Notes: a model not told the origin generated them from the letters alone. 64,000 nt of DNA from Ascidiimonas meishanensis (GCF_037782385.1 NZ_JBBEXD010000003.1:372001-436000), one strand, 5' to 3'. Shown: positions 1 through 9,505, counted from the first letter of the stretch. Translations and numbers: made by a program.

Positions 1-1235
1 GCATCTGCATATCTAAACATAATTTCATGACTCGTAAATGATCCGTTTACTGGGTGGTATTTAATTACCCTAATCCCCGTATTTTCAGTATTACCAATTA
101 GACCAGGTAGTTCTTTGGTAAAGTTTAATGGATTACCAATACGATCTGTTAGAAGATTACCATTTGTATCATATTGAAGTCCTAAAAGGAAACCATATCC
201 AATACCTAGATTTGTAGCATCTGCATTGGTAGCATCAGGTACAAAACCTCTTCTTTCTTCTTGTCCGGAACCAACGCCATTTTCATTAGCATCTCCTTCA
301 AAAAGATCATAGAATTCGGCTAAAGTGCTAAAGCCGTTCCATCCACCACCGGTGTTATCTGGGGCTATGATGTTATAGTGCATACCATTCCAGATTCTGT
401 TACCAACAGAGGTTCTTAACCACCAAATAGTTTCTGTATCCACATCTTCTTTAAAGATATCAAAATAACCATCTGCTAAAGCGTAACCATCTGCTTCTAT
501 AGCATCTACCGCGTTAATTACTGCGGTCATATCAGCAGGATCAGGGGTTCCTGTTCCTTTATAAATATGTGCGTTAAGATACAATTTTGCCAATAAGAAA
601 TTTGCAGTAGCTTTAGATGCAAAATTGGTTTCAGCACTTGGACCTCTGCTTGCCAGATTAGGCATTGCAGTTGTTAAGTCATTCAAAATGAAATCATAAG
701 CCTCTGTTCTTGAAAGCACTCTAGGATCAATTTCTGGTCCTTCATCTACTTCTCTAAAAGGTACTTGCCCATAAAGATCCATCACATTAAACATAGCGAA
801 AGCTCTTAAAAAGCGTGCTTCTGCTTCTTGTTGAGGTGTTGGAGTACTTCTTGAGTCAATAATTTCAGAAGCTCTAAAAACATTTTGATTTTGGTTATTC
901 CAAGCGTTCAATACATGAGGATGTGCTGCTGTCCAAGTATGTGCATGAAGTGTTCTCCAAAGCCCATTATCACCCCAGTCTGTACCACGGGTAGGAACTA
1001 ATAGTTCATCCGTAGAAACCTCCATAAGAGCAAATTCATTTTCTTGATTACCGAGTTGTGCATATACATCATTATACAACTGTTGCAAAGATGATTCTGC
1101 AGGAACTCCATTAAATACCCCAGTTTCGGTAAATAAAGAATCAGTTTCATCAATCTCCAAATTTGTACAGGAGAACATGAATAGGGCGGACAGTATTGTC
1201 AGTACCCCTAATTTGTTAAAATACGTTTTATTCAT
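1..1235 (-). CDS. susD: SusD/RagB-family nutrient-binding lipoprotein (3' end beyond window)
   Basis: Surface glycan-binding lipoprotein that partners the SusC porin encoded just upstream; together they capture and import oligosaccharides. The frame opens at the ATG at 1235-1233 and stays open for about 411 codons to the left edge, so the C-terminus is missing. The N-terminus is a lipoprotein signal (hydrophobic stretch ending FMFSC, Cys near residue 23) followed by an acidic stretch. Typical SusD features follow: helical TPR-like sequence including EARFLRAFAMFNVMDLYG and later LAKLYLNAHIY. It starts 14 bp after the susC stop codon, so the two are co-transcribed. Substrate is inferred from context (alpha-glucan), not from this protein. 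Confidence 0.93.
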   Translation of the reverse strand, partial: MNKTYFNKLGVLTILSALFMFSCTNLEIDETDSLFTETGVFNGVPAESSLQQLYNDVYAQLGNQENEFALMEVSTDELLVPTRGTDWGDNGLWRTLHAHTWTAAHPHVLNAWNNQNQNVFRASEIIDSRSTPTPQQEAEARFLRAFAMFNVMDLYGQVPFREVDEGPEIDPRVLSRTEAYDFILNDLTTAMPNLASRGPSAETNFASKATANFLLAKLYLNAHIYKGTGTPDPADMTAVINAVDAIEADGYALADGYFDIFKEDVDTETIWWLRTSVGNRIWNGMHYNIIAPDNTGGGWNGFSTLAEFYDLFEGDANENGVGSGQEERRGFVPDATNADATNLGIGYGFLLGLQYDTNGNLLTDRIGNPLNFTKELPGLIGNTENTGIRVIKYHPVNGSFTSHEIMFRYAD

Positions 1236-1249
1236 AGTGTTATTTTTAA

Positions 1250-4200
1250 TTAAAAGGTAGCATTCAATCCTATTGTAACCGTTCTTGGTCTAGGGAACGA
1301 TGTGTAATCTATACCTGTTGTTGGTAGACCATTCAACAAATCAGCATCACCTGGTTGCGTACTTACTTCAGGGTCAAGACCGCTGTAGTCTGTAATTACA
1401 AACAAGTTCTGACCATTTACAAAAAGGCGTAAGGTTTTAAAAGTACCCTCACCACTTAAAGGTACTGTGTAGCCTAATGTTGCATTCTGTAAACGAATAA
1501 AATCACCAGATTCTAAGAATCTTGTAGAGACCGCAGCTTCCGCAGTTCCTGCCTCACCACTGGTAAGAACATCCGGAGTTACGTTACGTGCATTGTTTAT
1601 ACCACCTGCCGTAAAGAATGCATTTTTAGTATTGTTATATATATAATGTCCAAACTGTCCTGCTAAGAATGCTGAGAAATCCCAATTCTTATAGCTTATG
1701 GAAGTAGAAAGACCTGTGTTGAAGTCTGGCAAAGCACCTTTATCTACAAATCCTTGAACATCACCAATAGGCTGTCCGTTTGCATCAAAACCTTCAAATT
1801 CTCTCAGGAAGTAAGCAAATAAGGGTTGTCCGTCTGCCAAAATTTGAGCAAAAGCTCCAGTAAGCCCTTGACCTCTAATAGTACCAGCAGGAATCTCCCC
1901 TGCAAAATCTTGAATCTCATTTTCATTATAAGCAATATTGAAACCAACATTCCAGTTAAAGTCTTCTGTTTGGAAGATATCATAATTCAATGCAAATTCA
2001 ACACCTTGGTTAACTACCGTTGCATCTAAGTTCTGGAATACAAAGGTGTTTGGAGAGGGTTGCGCCGCATTTATTCTTAAGAGGAAATCTGTAGTTTCTT
2101 TGCGATATACATCAACAGTACCCGTAAAACGGTCATTTCCAAAACCAAAATCAATACCTAAATTATATTGAGTGGTTTCTTCCCATTTTAAATTAGGATT
2201 CGCAAAACCTACTGAGGTAGTTCCAGGAGGATCAATATTTCCATTGTCCTGAATGTTGGGTTGTGCATATCTATCTCTTCTTACAAACTGTCCATATCCT
2301 AAACCATCTTGGCTACCTGTGATACCAAAACCAAGACGTAGTTTCAACGTAGAGAAAGATTCTCCAATAAAGTCTTCTTCATCTAGTTTCCATGCAAAAG
2401 CTCCAGAAGGGAAGATACCGTATTGGTTATCTGAACCAAATCTTGAAGAACCATCTGCACGTACTGTGGCGGTGAAGATATATTTGTCTGCTATAGTATA
2501 ATTTACTCTTCCGAAAAACGATTGCAATTCATCCGTTGCATCAAAGGTGTCTCCCCATAATGAGTTTACATTAACTCCAGAGCCTAAAGCAACTTGATCT
2601 GTTGTTGGACCTGTTGGGCTGAATAGACGGTTTACAAAAGCATTTGAAGATCTGGCGTCATAACCGTATTGCTGGTATCTTCCATCAATTAGGTTTTCAA
2701 CTGATTCTGCTGAACGGGTTAGATCGGTAACCATTGTATTTAAATCTGTTGTACCAAATCCAAATCCTTGTATATTTCTCCCAAAACGTTGGAAATCTTG
2801 ATAAGAATATCCTACCAACGCTTCTAATTTAGAATTTTCAAATTCTTTAGTATAATTTAAAGTTGCTTCTAAAAGACGGTTTTCTACATTTACGTCACTA
2901 ACGGCACCACGGCCATTTCCAAATACACTATTATCTAAATTTCTGGCTAGCGAACTTGCAACACTTGAACTGGTAGCTTTAGATCTATCATAACCTAAAC
3001 TTAACTTACCAGTAAGCTGATCAGTAATTTTATATTCACCAGAGAAATTTAAAAGAACTCTATCTGTAAAAGATAAAGTCTGAACTTCATTTAATAAAAT
3101 ATTTGGGTTAATTTGACCACCAGTATCAAAAGTTGGGTCATTAGGCCAAGTTGGGTTTGCGGTATAAGCTGCACCTAAGATATCTCCTCTAAATCCAGCA
3201 CTACCACTTACAGGTGCTCTTTCGTCATTAACACGAGAAATACTTGCTTGTAAATTCAATTTTAATTTGTCTTCAAATAATCGTTGAACCCAATTTAATC
3301 TCCCTGTAATTCTTTCCAAAGAAGAATTCTCAATGATACCAAATTGCTTACCATATCCAAAAGTAGCTCTAACAGATCCAGTATCATAACCATGTGAATA
3401 AGCTAGATTTTGATTTTGAGAAACCGCAGCTCTTGTAACCACACTTTGCCAATCTGTATCTGCACCAAAATCTTGATCTGAACGATTTCCTCCAAATTGC
3501 TCAACCGCATCTAAAAATTGTTCTCTCCCTAAAAGATCGAATTCATTTGCAGGTGAAGAGAAACTAACGGAAGAATCAAATTCAAAACGTCCACCTGTGC
3601 CTTTACCACCTTTGGTAGTAATAAGAACCACACCATTGGCACCTCTTGAACCATAAATAGCAGTAGCTGAAGCATCCTTCAAAATACTGATGCTTTCAAT
3701 GTCATTTGGGTTTAAGAAATTAAGCGGGTTTTTAGGAGCACTAGAACCAAATCCAACATTTGCTCCTGCTCCAGAAGTATCTTCGGGTGCTAATGGCACA
3801 CCATCAACAACAAACAGAGGGTTGTTGTTAGAACGTATAGAACTCGTACCTCTAATACGAATGTTAATACCAGCTCCTGGTTCACCACTACTAGAGGTAA
3901 TCTGTACCCCTGCAGTTTTACCTTGAATTAGCTCTTCCGGTGAAGCAATAACCCCAGTGTTAAAGTCCTTAGAAGAAACCACAGATACAGAACCTGTTGC
4001 ATCTTTAATTTTTTGAGTACCGTAACCAATTACTACGATCTCATCTAATGCCTGTGCATCTTCTTGTAATGTAATATTGATAGTAGATCTTCCATTAACG
4101 GTAACTTCTTGGGTTGCGTACCCCACGTAGCTAAAAACTAAAACAGCGCTACCGCCTACATTGTCAAGCTTGTAATTACCATCAAAATCTGATTGTGTTC

Positions 4201-4348
4201 CATTGGTTGTTCCTTTTACCACAACGCTGGCGCCTGGAAGTGGTCCATTAGCGTCGGATACTGTTCCGCTAACAGTTTGCGCTTGTGTCATTCCAAAGCA
4301 CAAAAATGTGCCTAAAATGATCAAACTCTTGAGTAAGTTGTCCTTCAT
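1250..4348 (-). CDS. susC: SusC/RagA-family TonB-dependent outer-membrane transporter
   Basis: Outer-membrane active importer of glycan fragments (1032 aa, normal for SusC). A signal peptide ends near residue 23 (MTQAQ). It is followed by a carboxypeptidase-D-like regulatory domain (about 25-100, GTTNGTQSDFDGNYKL, VLVFSYVGY), a TonB-box-like segment (ALDEIVVIGYGTQK, about 101-114), the plug (IRGTSSIRSNNNPLFVVDGVP, ILKDASATAIYGSRGANGV) and a beta-barrel ending in aromatic TIGLNATF. It precedes susD and has its own promoter behind the terminator of the amylase-susE unit. An operator-like motif lies in its leader. Likely substrate: malto-oligosaccharides, inferred from the surrounding GH13 and GH65 genes. 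Confidence 0.96.
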   Translation of the reverse strand: MKDNLLKSLIILGTFLCFGMTQAQTVSGTVSDANGPLPGASVVVKGTTNGTQSDFDGNYKLDNVGGSAVLVFSYVGYATQEVTVNGRSTINITLQEDAQALDEIVVIGYGTQKIKDATGSVSVVSSKDFNTGVIASPEELIQGKTAGVQITSSSGEPGAGINIRIRGTSSIRSNNNPLFVVDGVPLAPEDTSGAGANVGFGSSAPKNPLNFLNPNDIESISILKDASATAIYGSRGANGVVLITTKGGKGTGGRFEFDSSVSFSSPANEFDLLGREQFLDAVEQFGGNRSDQDFGADTDWQSVVTRAAVSQNQNLAYSHGYDTGSVRATFGYGKQFGIIENSSLERITGRLNWVQRLFEDKLKLNLQASISRVNDERAPVSGSAGFRGDILGAAYTANPTWPNDPTFDTGGQINPNILLNEVQTLSFTDRVLLNFSGEYKITDQLTGKLSLGYDRSKATSSSVASSLARNLDNSVFGNGRGAVSDVNVENRLLEATLNYTKEFENSKLEALVGYSYQDFQRFGRNIQGFGFGTTDLNTMVTDLTRSAESVENLIDGRYQQYGYDARSSNAFVNRLFSPTGPTTDQVALGSGVNVNSLWGDTFDATDELQSFFGRVNYTIADKYIFTATVRADGSSRFGSDNQYGIFPSGAFAWKLDEEDFIGESFSTLKLRLGFGITGSQDGLGYGQFVRRDRYAQPNIQDNGNIDPPGTTSVGFANPNLKWEETTQYNLGIDFGFGNDRFTGTVDVYRKETTDFLLRINAAQPSPNTFVFQNLDATVVNQGVEFALNYDIFQTEDFNWNVGFNIAYNENEIQDFAGEIPAGTIRGQGLTGAFAQILADGQPLFAYFLREFEGFDANGQPIGDVQGFVDKGALPDFNTGLSTSISYKNWDFSAFLAGQFGHYIYNNTKNAFFTAGGINNARNVTPDVLTSGEAGTAEAAVSTRFLESGDFIRLQNATLGYTVPLSGEGTFKTLRLFVNGQNLFVITDYSGLDPEVSTQPGDADLLNGLPTTGIDYTSFPRPRTVTIGLNATF

Positions 4349-4452
4349 ACAGTGAAAATTTAAAGTTAAATAGTTAGTCGAACTATGTTTAAAGATTAAA
4401 ACTAGGTAAATATTTTGTTAATTTAACACTACACCTATATAAAACAGTTACG

Positions 4453-4462
4453 AAAACGGTTT
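4453..4462. promoter_or_regulatory. Putative LacI-family operator upstream of susC
   Basis: AAAACGGTTT, flanked by G and A, lies in the susC leader about 105 bp before the start codon. The same core occurs before lacI (9395-9404, AAAACGTTTT) and before the transporter gene (10571-10580, AAAACGGTTT). A CG-centred near-palindrome is typical of LacI-family sites. The link to the neighbouring regulator is inference. Confidence 0.5.
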
Positions 4463-4583
4463 AGTGTTAATAACTTTTAAATAAAAATCAATATAGCAAA
4501 TATTATTAAAAAATATTGAAAATTCTGCATCTTTAAGGCTTTTAAATATTATTTTGACATTTGAGCGATGCAGTGTAAAGGTA

Positions 4584-4614
4584 CAAAACTATAATTTTCG
4601 TACAACAAAACAAA
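4584..4614 (-). promoter_or_regulatory. Predicted susC promoter (-33/-7 Bacteroidetes type)
   Basis: Read on the minus strand, TTTG (4614-4611) is followed after 19 bases by TAGTTTTG (4591-4584). This matches the Bacteroidetes consensus TTTG-N19/21-TAnnTTTG. Transcription would start near 4577, giving a leader of about 230 nt that contains the operator-like motif. The -33 element abuts the upstream terminator hairpin. Confidence 0.5.
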
Positions 4615-4639
4615 ACCTACAGGCAATTCCATAGGTTTT
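4612..4639 (-). terminator. Intrinsic terminator after the susE-like gene
   Basis: Perfect 8-bp stem AAAACCTA/TAGGTTTT (4612-4619 with 4632-4639) and a 12-nt loop. On the minus strand it is followed by GTTTTGTTG. It lies about 33 bp beyond the stop codon of the SusE-like gene and just before the predicted susC promoter, so it would separate two transcription units. Confidence 0.6.
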
Positions 4640-4672
4640 TGTTAAACAATTGTTAACCCCATATAAGGTTAC

Positions 4673-5377
4673 TTAATTGGTTCTAAACTCAAAAACTTCA
4701 GAAGCGGAGGTGTTGTTTTTTGCATCTCTAGTAAGTACAGACCAATAATAAATAGTATTACTTTCAGTACTGGCAATTATGGAGGTGGCAGTGCTTTCTG
4801 TGAAAATTTTGGTTTGAGGGGGATTACTAGTATCCAGAAAAATATCATAGTTGATTATATCATTATCAATGTCTTCTCCAGTCCATGATAACAATACGTC
4901 TCCTGCATTAACAGTGGCTCCCATTTTGGGGTTTACTATTTCAGCAGGAAAAGGAGCGTAGCTATCTATTGGTGCACCTGCGTTATAAAATTTCCATGTA
5001 TCACTGTTCGCTGTTTCATTTGTTGCATTACTTCTAGAGATTACGAACCAAGAATAGGGAGTGGCTCTTTTAAGGGTGAGTGCTTGTTGGTTCGTACTTG
5101 CATTGATACTTTGTGTAGTGCCTTCAAGAAGATTGCGGATAGTTACAGTATAGGAATCTGTGTTTTCTGAAGCAAACCACCTAAAAATCACTGTACTCTC
5201 TGTAGCAGAAAGTACAGTTCCTTCATTACATTCTGTATTGTTTTCAGGAAAAATTAAGGTTGCTTTAGAGGGGGTTAAGATGGGTTCTTCTGGTTCCGGG
5301 TCATCACCTCCACCTCCGCAAGATGTTAGGGTTATGACAAGCAAACTGAATACGACATATTTTATAGTGCTTTTCAT
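4673..5377 (-). CDS. SusE-like surface lipoprotein with Fn3-type domains
   Basis: Probable outer-membrane starch-binding or spacer lipoprotein (234 aa). It has a lipoprotein signal (LVITLTSC, Cys 20) followed by GGGGDDPEPEEP, an acidic tail like Bacteroidetes surface-export signals. Two fibronectin-III-like beta repeats follow (about 35-130 and 140-234), each with YSW/YYW strands near its end. I do not see the classical SusE/SusF starch-binding module, so the name rests on position and architecture. Its ATG overlaps the amylase stop codon (ATGA), so it is translationally coupled to it, and a hairpin terminator follows. Confidence 0.7.
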   Translation of the reverse strand: MKSTIKYVVFSLLVITLTSCGGGGDDPEPEEPILTPSKATLIFPENNTECNEGTVLSATESTVIFRWFASENTDSYTVTIRNLLEGTTQSINASTNQQALTLKRATPYSWFVISRSNATNETANSDTWKFYNAGAPIDSYAPFPAEIVNPKMGATVNAGDVLLSWTGEDIDNDIINYDIFLDTSNPPQTKIFTESTATSIIASTESNTIYYWSVLTRDAKNNTSASEVFEFRTN

Positions 5378-8300
5378 TGCTTAACAAATTTAAAATTAGA
5401 ATAGGTATTTTGAGATTCTATTTGTATGAAATAAATTCCCGTAGAAAGTTTATCGGAGTTAAATAGGATTCGTCCATTTTTAGAAGTGTGAGAAAGTCTC
5501 ATCACTTCTTGTCCTGCCAAGTTAAGTATCTTTATGAATAGGGGTTGATCTTCAACTAGATTAGTTTCTATGGTTACTGTACCATTATTTGAAGGATTTG
5601 GATACACGATTATTTGATCTGTAAGTCTTATCACTTTTTCATAGGTTCCCTGACAATCTTTTGCGGTACTCACTTTTAAACGATTAACAGGTAACGCAAG
5701 GTCTATAGTGATTTCATTTTGTCGAGTTTCAAAAACCTTGTTATTTAAGGCTATGTAATATAGGTCACTACCACTTAAAGAAAGACTTATTTGTTTCGCT
5801 TCTTTATTAATTCTGGAGAAAACGGCTAAGTTTTCTGGTTCATCAATACTGAGATCAAAACAGATTTCATAATCATTTTCACCTTCAACAGTAATGCAAA
5901 CCGCATAATCTCCTGCTTGTAAGTCGGTAAAACTAACTATCTCTGTAAAGTCTTTTACTTGATTAGTTGATGCGCCATTAAGTGTTGCCGTATAATTAAA
6001 GTTCTGCTGAGCAGTAATTTCAATACTTCCATTATTACTGTTTCTACAGGTTTCTGAAGAAGATTTAACGGTAAAATTATTGCCCGGAAGTGTAAATGCC
6101 TCGCAACCATCTACCCCTACCGTGGTTCCAAAAGGAGTATCTGGGCAAAGGTCGTTTACATCTAAAACGCCATCATTATCTTGGTCTGGAGGATTATCAT
6201 TAGGGAAAAGAGCGGATGGATTGTTTCCATAAATTCTAAACTCGCCTGGAAGTAATCTAATAGCTTCATTTGCATTGGCAACAATACGTTTGCGATTGGT
6301 ATTTAAAAACTCATACCAAACACCGGTTTCTTGAAACGCTGGATTAATGTTTTGAGGTAAAACTCCAAAGTTCCCTATAATGGTGACGTATTTTATTTCA
6401 TCATCTGCGGCACTTTCTAAAGTGAGATGGATTTTTTTGAGGCCACTCTCACTTCCTAAATTCAGTTCAAAATCTTCTGTTTGAAAGATAGGTTCCTTAA
6501 GTTTTAGCTTGATAAGGTTTGCCCAAGTATCATAAATAGCCTTTCGGTTGGGGTCCTCAAAATATTCCCATCTAATAGGTTTGTTGCCAGTACGACCATT
6601 AAAATCTATAGAAACTTCATAACCTAATTCACCAAACTGCCATATCATTTTTGGTCCAGGTACAGTAAAGAAAAAAGCACCTGCGGTTTTAATTCTTGAT
6701 AAAGCAGTGGGTAGGTTCCTAACGGAGTAGCTTCCATCTTGATTACCAAACTCAAGGTTTTTAAACATGAGCCTTTCTTCATCATGACTTTCCATATAAG
6801 ATACGTTAGCAGGCGTAGTCCATCCTTTTATTTTATAAGAAATTGCAGAAAAGTTAGATTTCCCATCTTCATGATACCCCATAGTAGCTTCGTTATATGG
6901 AGGAGTTAATTTATTCCAGAACATAATTCCTTTTCCTTCATCTAAACGGTATTCTACCCATGCTGTCTCTTCCAGCGCAGATCCACCAATGCCCAAATGT
7001 TCAAAAATGACATAAAAATCATCATCAGTTTCCCATTGATAATCGGCGTATAATTTAAGCACCTCTACTCGGTCTTCATTATAATCATTAGTACAGGTTT
7101 CTTGGGTTGCTCCTGTACAATTCTGTGTGAAGCCTTTGGTAAGATCCCACCGAAATCCGTCCAGATTGTATTCAGTAATCCAATATTTCACGGTTCTTTC
7201 TACATATGCTCGGGTAGCTGTTGAAGAATGATCAAAATCATTAAAAACACTGTAAGAGTGTGTGGCGGTAGGATTAAAAAAAGGATTTTCTGCGGATGCC
7301 TGACCGTCAAAGCCACCGTTAGAGGTGTTCCACATTCTGTAGTAGGGATGTTGGCCTGAAGCGTGATTATAGACTACATCTACAAAAACGGCGATTCCCC
7401 GTTTGTGACATTCGTCTACTAGTGCTTTAAAGGCGTCTTTTGTCCCGTAATATTTATCTAATGCCATATGAAAAGATGGATTGTATCCCCAACTTTCATT
7501 TCCGTCAAATTCATTAAGTGGCATAAATTCAATAGCATTTACGCCAAGTGTTTCCAGATAGTCTAATCTGTTTTGTACGGCATCAAAACTGTGCAATTCA
7601 TCAAAATCTCTTATCAATAGTTCATAAACAACTAAATCTTCTCTATCTGGAGCAGTGAAATCTGTTACCTGCCAATTATAAGGGTTGTCACCCAAACGCA
7701 TCACGGTTACAGCGCCATTAGTTTTCCCTTCTGGATATGCAGGTAAGTCAGGATAAGTGGTGCTATTGATGAAAGGGTCATTAAATTCATCTAAAATTAG
7801 GGTTGAATAAGGATCTGCCACGTTAAGCGCACCATCAACTGTGTATTGGTATAGATGATTAAATCTTGGCGTAAAGCCTGAAACTTCCAGCCAAAAACGA
7901 TTGGTGATTGGATCTTTTTTCATAAGATACGCACTATTCTTTTCCCAATTATTAAAATCGCCAATAAGATAAATAAATTCTTTGCCTGGAGCATACAAAA
8001 CAAAGGTTGCTGTATCTTCTGAGAGTGTACTTGGGTTAAGTCCGTCCAATAAGCCAGCGGGTAAAGCTTCTTCGGTTACCATAGGAATTATGGTAACATC
8101 AAAAGTTAGCTTGATCGTTTCACCATCATTGCTTACCTCAAGTTCAAAAGCTGTGTCTTCCGTTACAGCATAGTCAAAAGTATAATTAGTTGTTGCGGAG
8201 CCTGACATATTTATTTGGACACCATTTCCTTTAAGTACAAAATCTGAATCTAAAGAGGCTGTGGCAGAAATTGTAAAAGTTTCACCTGAAGCAATTACTA

Positions 8301-8754
8301 AAGGAGAACGGGTTGGACTCGTAAGATTGGTTTGAAAACGACCTACATCAACTAAAAAGTCTTGAGATTTTCTATCACCATCACCGTTTTTTGCTTTTAC
8401 GAGCATTCCTAATCTTGAAATACCTGTGGTGCCGTAAAATGAGGTAGGAGTTAATGTGTAACTATAGGTCCCATCGCCGTTATTGATAAGTTTTTGCGTT
8501 TCATCAGAATTTGTCCATTCTCCATTGGTAGGGGAATTGGCTCCAAAGTCTCCGTTATTATCAAAATACCATGCCCATAAATAGATATTATCTGGTTCCT
8601 CGTTATTCCATAATGTTGGATCTACATTTGAAACAGTAATAGTGATCTCTTCATTTTCATTAAAAGCGGCAGGCTCTATGGTGAAAGTAACATTTTGTAC
8701 CTGTGCAAAACTCAAGCTAAAGGAACACAGAGAGAGTAGTAAAAAATTTCGCAT
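5374..8754 (-). CDS. Secreted multidomain GH13 alpha-amylase with T9SS sorting domain
   Basis: Extracellular endo-acting starch hydrolase, 1126 aa from the start chosen here. The ATG at 8754 opens directly onto a signal peptide (MRNFLLLSLCSFSLSFAQ); an in-frame ATG at 8808 would put 18 uncleavable residues in front and runs through relic DNA. N-terminal beta-sandwich modules (about 20-330, including a GDFNNWEKN CBM48-like stretch) precede the GH13 barrel. Barrel motifs are DVVYNH (about 458), DGFRWD nucleophile (about 535), FEHLG acid/base (about 585) and SHDEE (about 657). A calcium-binding DQDNDGVLDVNDLCPD repeat (about 860) and a C-terminal type IX sorting domain (VYPNPS to the end) indicate secretion or surface anchoring. 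Coupled to the SusE-like gene. Confidence 0.93.
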   Translation of the reverse strand: MRNFLLLSLCSFSLSFAQVQNVTFTIEPAAFNENEEITITVSNVDPTLWNNEEPDNIYLWAWYFDNNGDFGANSPTNGEWTNSDETQKLINNGDGTYSYTLTPTSFYGTTGISRLGMLVKAKNGDGDRKSQDFLVDVGRFQTNLTSPTRSPLVIASGETFTISATASLDSDFVLKGNGVQINMSGSATTNYTFDYAVTEDTAFELEVSNDGETIKLTFDVTIIPMVTEEALPAGLLDGLNPSTLSEDTATFVLYAPGKEFIYLIGDFNNWEKNSAYLMKKDPITNRFWLEVSGFTPRFNHLYQYTVDGALNVADPYSTLILDEFNDPFINSTTYPDLPAYPEGKTNGAVTVMRLGDNPYNWQVTDFTAPDREDLVVYELLIRDFDELHSFDAVQNRLDYLETLGVNAIEFMPLNEFDGNESWGYNPSFHMALDKYYGTKDAFKALVDECHKRGIAVFVDVVYNHASGQHPYYRMWNTSNGGFDGQASAENPFFNPTATHSYSVFNDFDHSSTATRAYVERTVKYWITEYNLDGFRWDLTKGFTQNCTGATQETCTNDYNEDRVEVLKLYADYQWETDDDFYVIFEHLGIGGSALEETAWVEYRLDEGKGIMFWNKLTPPYNEATMGYHEDGKSNFSAISYKIKGWTTPANVSYMESHDEERLMFKNLEFGNQDGSYSVRNLPTALSRIKTAGAFFFTVPGPKMIWQFGELGYEVSIDFNGRTGNKPIRWEYFEDPNRKAIYDTWANLIKLKLKEPIFQTEDFELNLGSESGLKKIHLTLESAADDEIKYVTIIGNFGVLPQNINPAFQETGVWYEFLNTNRKRIVANANEAIRLLPGEFRIYGNNPSALFPNDNPPDQDNDGVLDVNDLCPDTPFGTTVGVDGCEAFTLPGNNFTVKSSSETCRNSNNGSIEITAQQNFNYTATLNGASTNQVKDFTEIVSFTDLQAGDYAVCITVEGENDYEICFDLSIDEPENLAVFSRINKEAKQISLSLSGSDLYYIALNNKVFETRQNEITIDLALPVNRLKVSTAKDCQGTYEKVIRLTDQIIVYPNPSNNGTVTIETNLVEDQPLFIKILNLAGQEVMRLSHTSKNGRILFNSDKLSTGIYFIQIESQNTYSNFKFVKQ

Positions 8755-8783
8755 AACGTTATATTTTGACCAAAAAAAGGTAA

Positions 8784-8975
8784 TCATGTAGACGACCTTA
8801 TTAAGCATATAGATTTAATTTTGGTGAGCGAATAGACATGCGCTCTTGGATTATTGTTTAACTCAATTACTATGGTATAATCTTCATCTTTTGCAATTGA
8901 AATGTTTGTATTTTTATCTCCAAGATCAGGATTCCATACTTTTCTTGCACGACATCTAAGATCGTTATTAGGAGT
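8784..8975 (-). pseudogene. Relic of a SusE/SusF-like starch-binding module
   Basis: On the minus strand the frame from 8975 reads TPNNDLRCRARKVWNPDLGD, then ISIAKDEDYTIVIELNN and VYSLTK, and ends at a TGA at 8786-8784. An in-frame TAA (8978-8976) sits immediately upstream and there is no start codon. The pattern (LRFRA..W..NYGD, AGTYTITLDLNN, YTYSITK) is that of the C-terminal module of SusE/SusF-type lipoproteins. It lies directly upstream of the amylase start. I read it as the decayed end of a former PUL gene; the family match is from memory and needs a profile search. Confidence 0.45.
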
Positions 8976-9032
8976 TTATTTTGTTATTAATTTCGCTGTT
9001 TTAATTTTCAAGGATATAAAGGTAACATGGAT

Positions 9033-9185
9033 TTATCTAGTTTTAAATTCGATATAGGAAAAAACTAAAAACATCGTCAGCCTTTGTCTTAATCGTATAA
9101 TTTTCTTCAAAAATTAGAGATAGCTTCTTATAGAAGTTTCTTTTACCGCAGTATTCACATCAGTATTTACACCAAGAAAAAGCTA
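9033..9185 (-). pseudogene. Relic of a SusC N-terminal (carboxypeptidase-D-like) domain
   Basis: Minus-strand fragments read, in order and across frameshifts, LGVNTDVNTAVKETSIRSY (ending at a stop), then IFEENYTIKTKADDVFSF, then SYIEFKTR and a stop. Joined, they match the SusC N-terminal pattern GVNVxVKGTS..G...DFDGNYTIKA..GDVLVFSYIGFKT, which is also present in the intact SusC here. At least two frameshifts and a stop show that it is dead. With the fragment at 8784-8975 it looks like the two ends of a deleted susC-susE segment. Confidence 0.4.
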
Positions 9186-9268
9186 CCTTCTCTTGTTAGT
9201 GTAATTGCATCTATAATCTTTGTGTTAAGATTCCTATTTGAATAAAAAAAGTAAAAAGAACAGGTGCT

Positions 9269-9301
9269 TTTGTAGTTTCTTCATACAATATATTAAATTT
9301 G
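9269..9301 (+). promoter_or_regulatory. Predicted promoter of the lacI-transporter-pgmB-GH65 unit
   Basis: TTTG (9269-9272), a 21-base spacer and TAAATTTG (9294-9301) match the Bacteroidetes promoter consensus. Transcription would start near 9308, leaving a leader of about 200 nt before lacI that contains the palindromic operator at 9394. Confidence 0.45.
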
Positions 9302-9393
9302 TTTATTTGAGTATTGTTATATTTTTACTTCTTGAGTTAAAAATATGTAAAAAAATAGTACTAAAATGGAATCGTAATTGCCAACTTGATAAT

Positions 9394-9405
9394 GAAAACG
9401 TTTTC
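9394..9405. promoter_or_regulatory. Perfect palindromic LacI-type operator upstream of lacI
   Basis: GAAAACGTTTTC is a perfect 12-bp palindrome with a central CG, the usual geometry of LacI-family sites. It is 101 bp before the lacI start codon and about 90 bp after the predicted transcription start. Autoregulation is inferred. Confidence 0.6.
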
Positions 9406-9505
9406 GTGTTAAAAAAAAGTCAAAAAAAATAATATGATAATTTAAAAAGGGTCATTATTTAGTTTCAATAAACAAAATCCTTTTTTTAAGAACCTCCTGA
9501 AAATT

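Noticed and set aside
8755..8808. Upstream ATG giving an 18-residue N-terminal extension of the amylase
   Set aside because: The extension precedes a perfect signal peptide, contains no RBS-supported advantage, and overlaps the end of a relic reading frame. The ATG at 8754 fits export.
9238..9432. Small plus-strand frame starting at TTG before lacI
   Set aside because: It begins with TTG, is dominated by Lys/Phe/Ile from AT-rich DNA, and spans the predicted promoter and operator. Non-coding is more likely.
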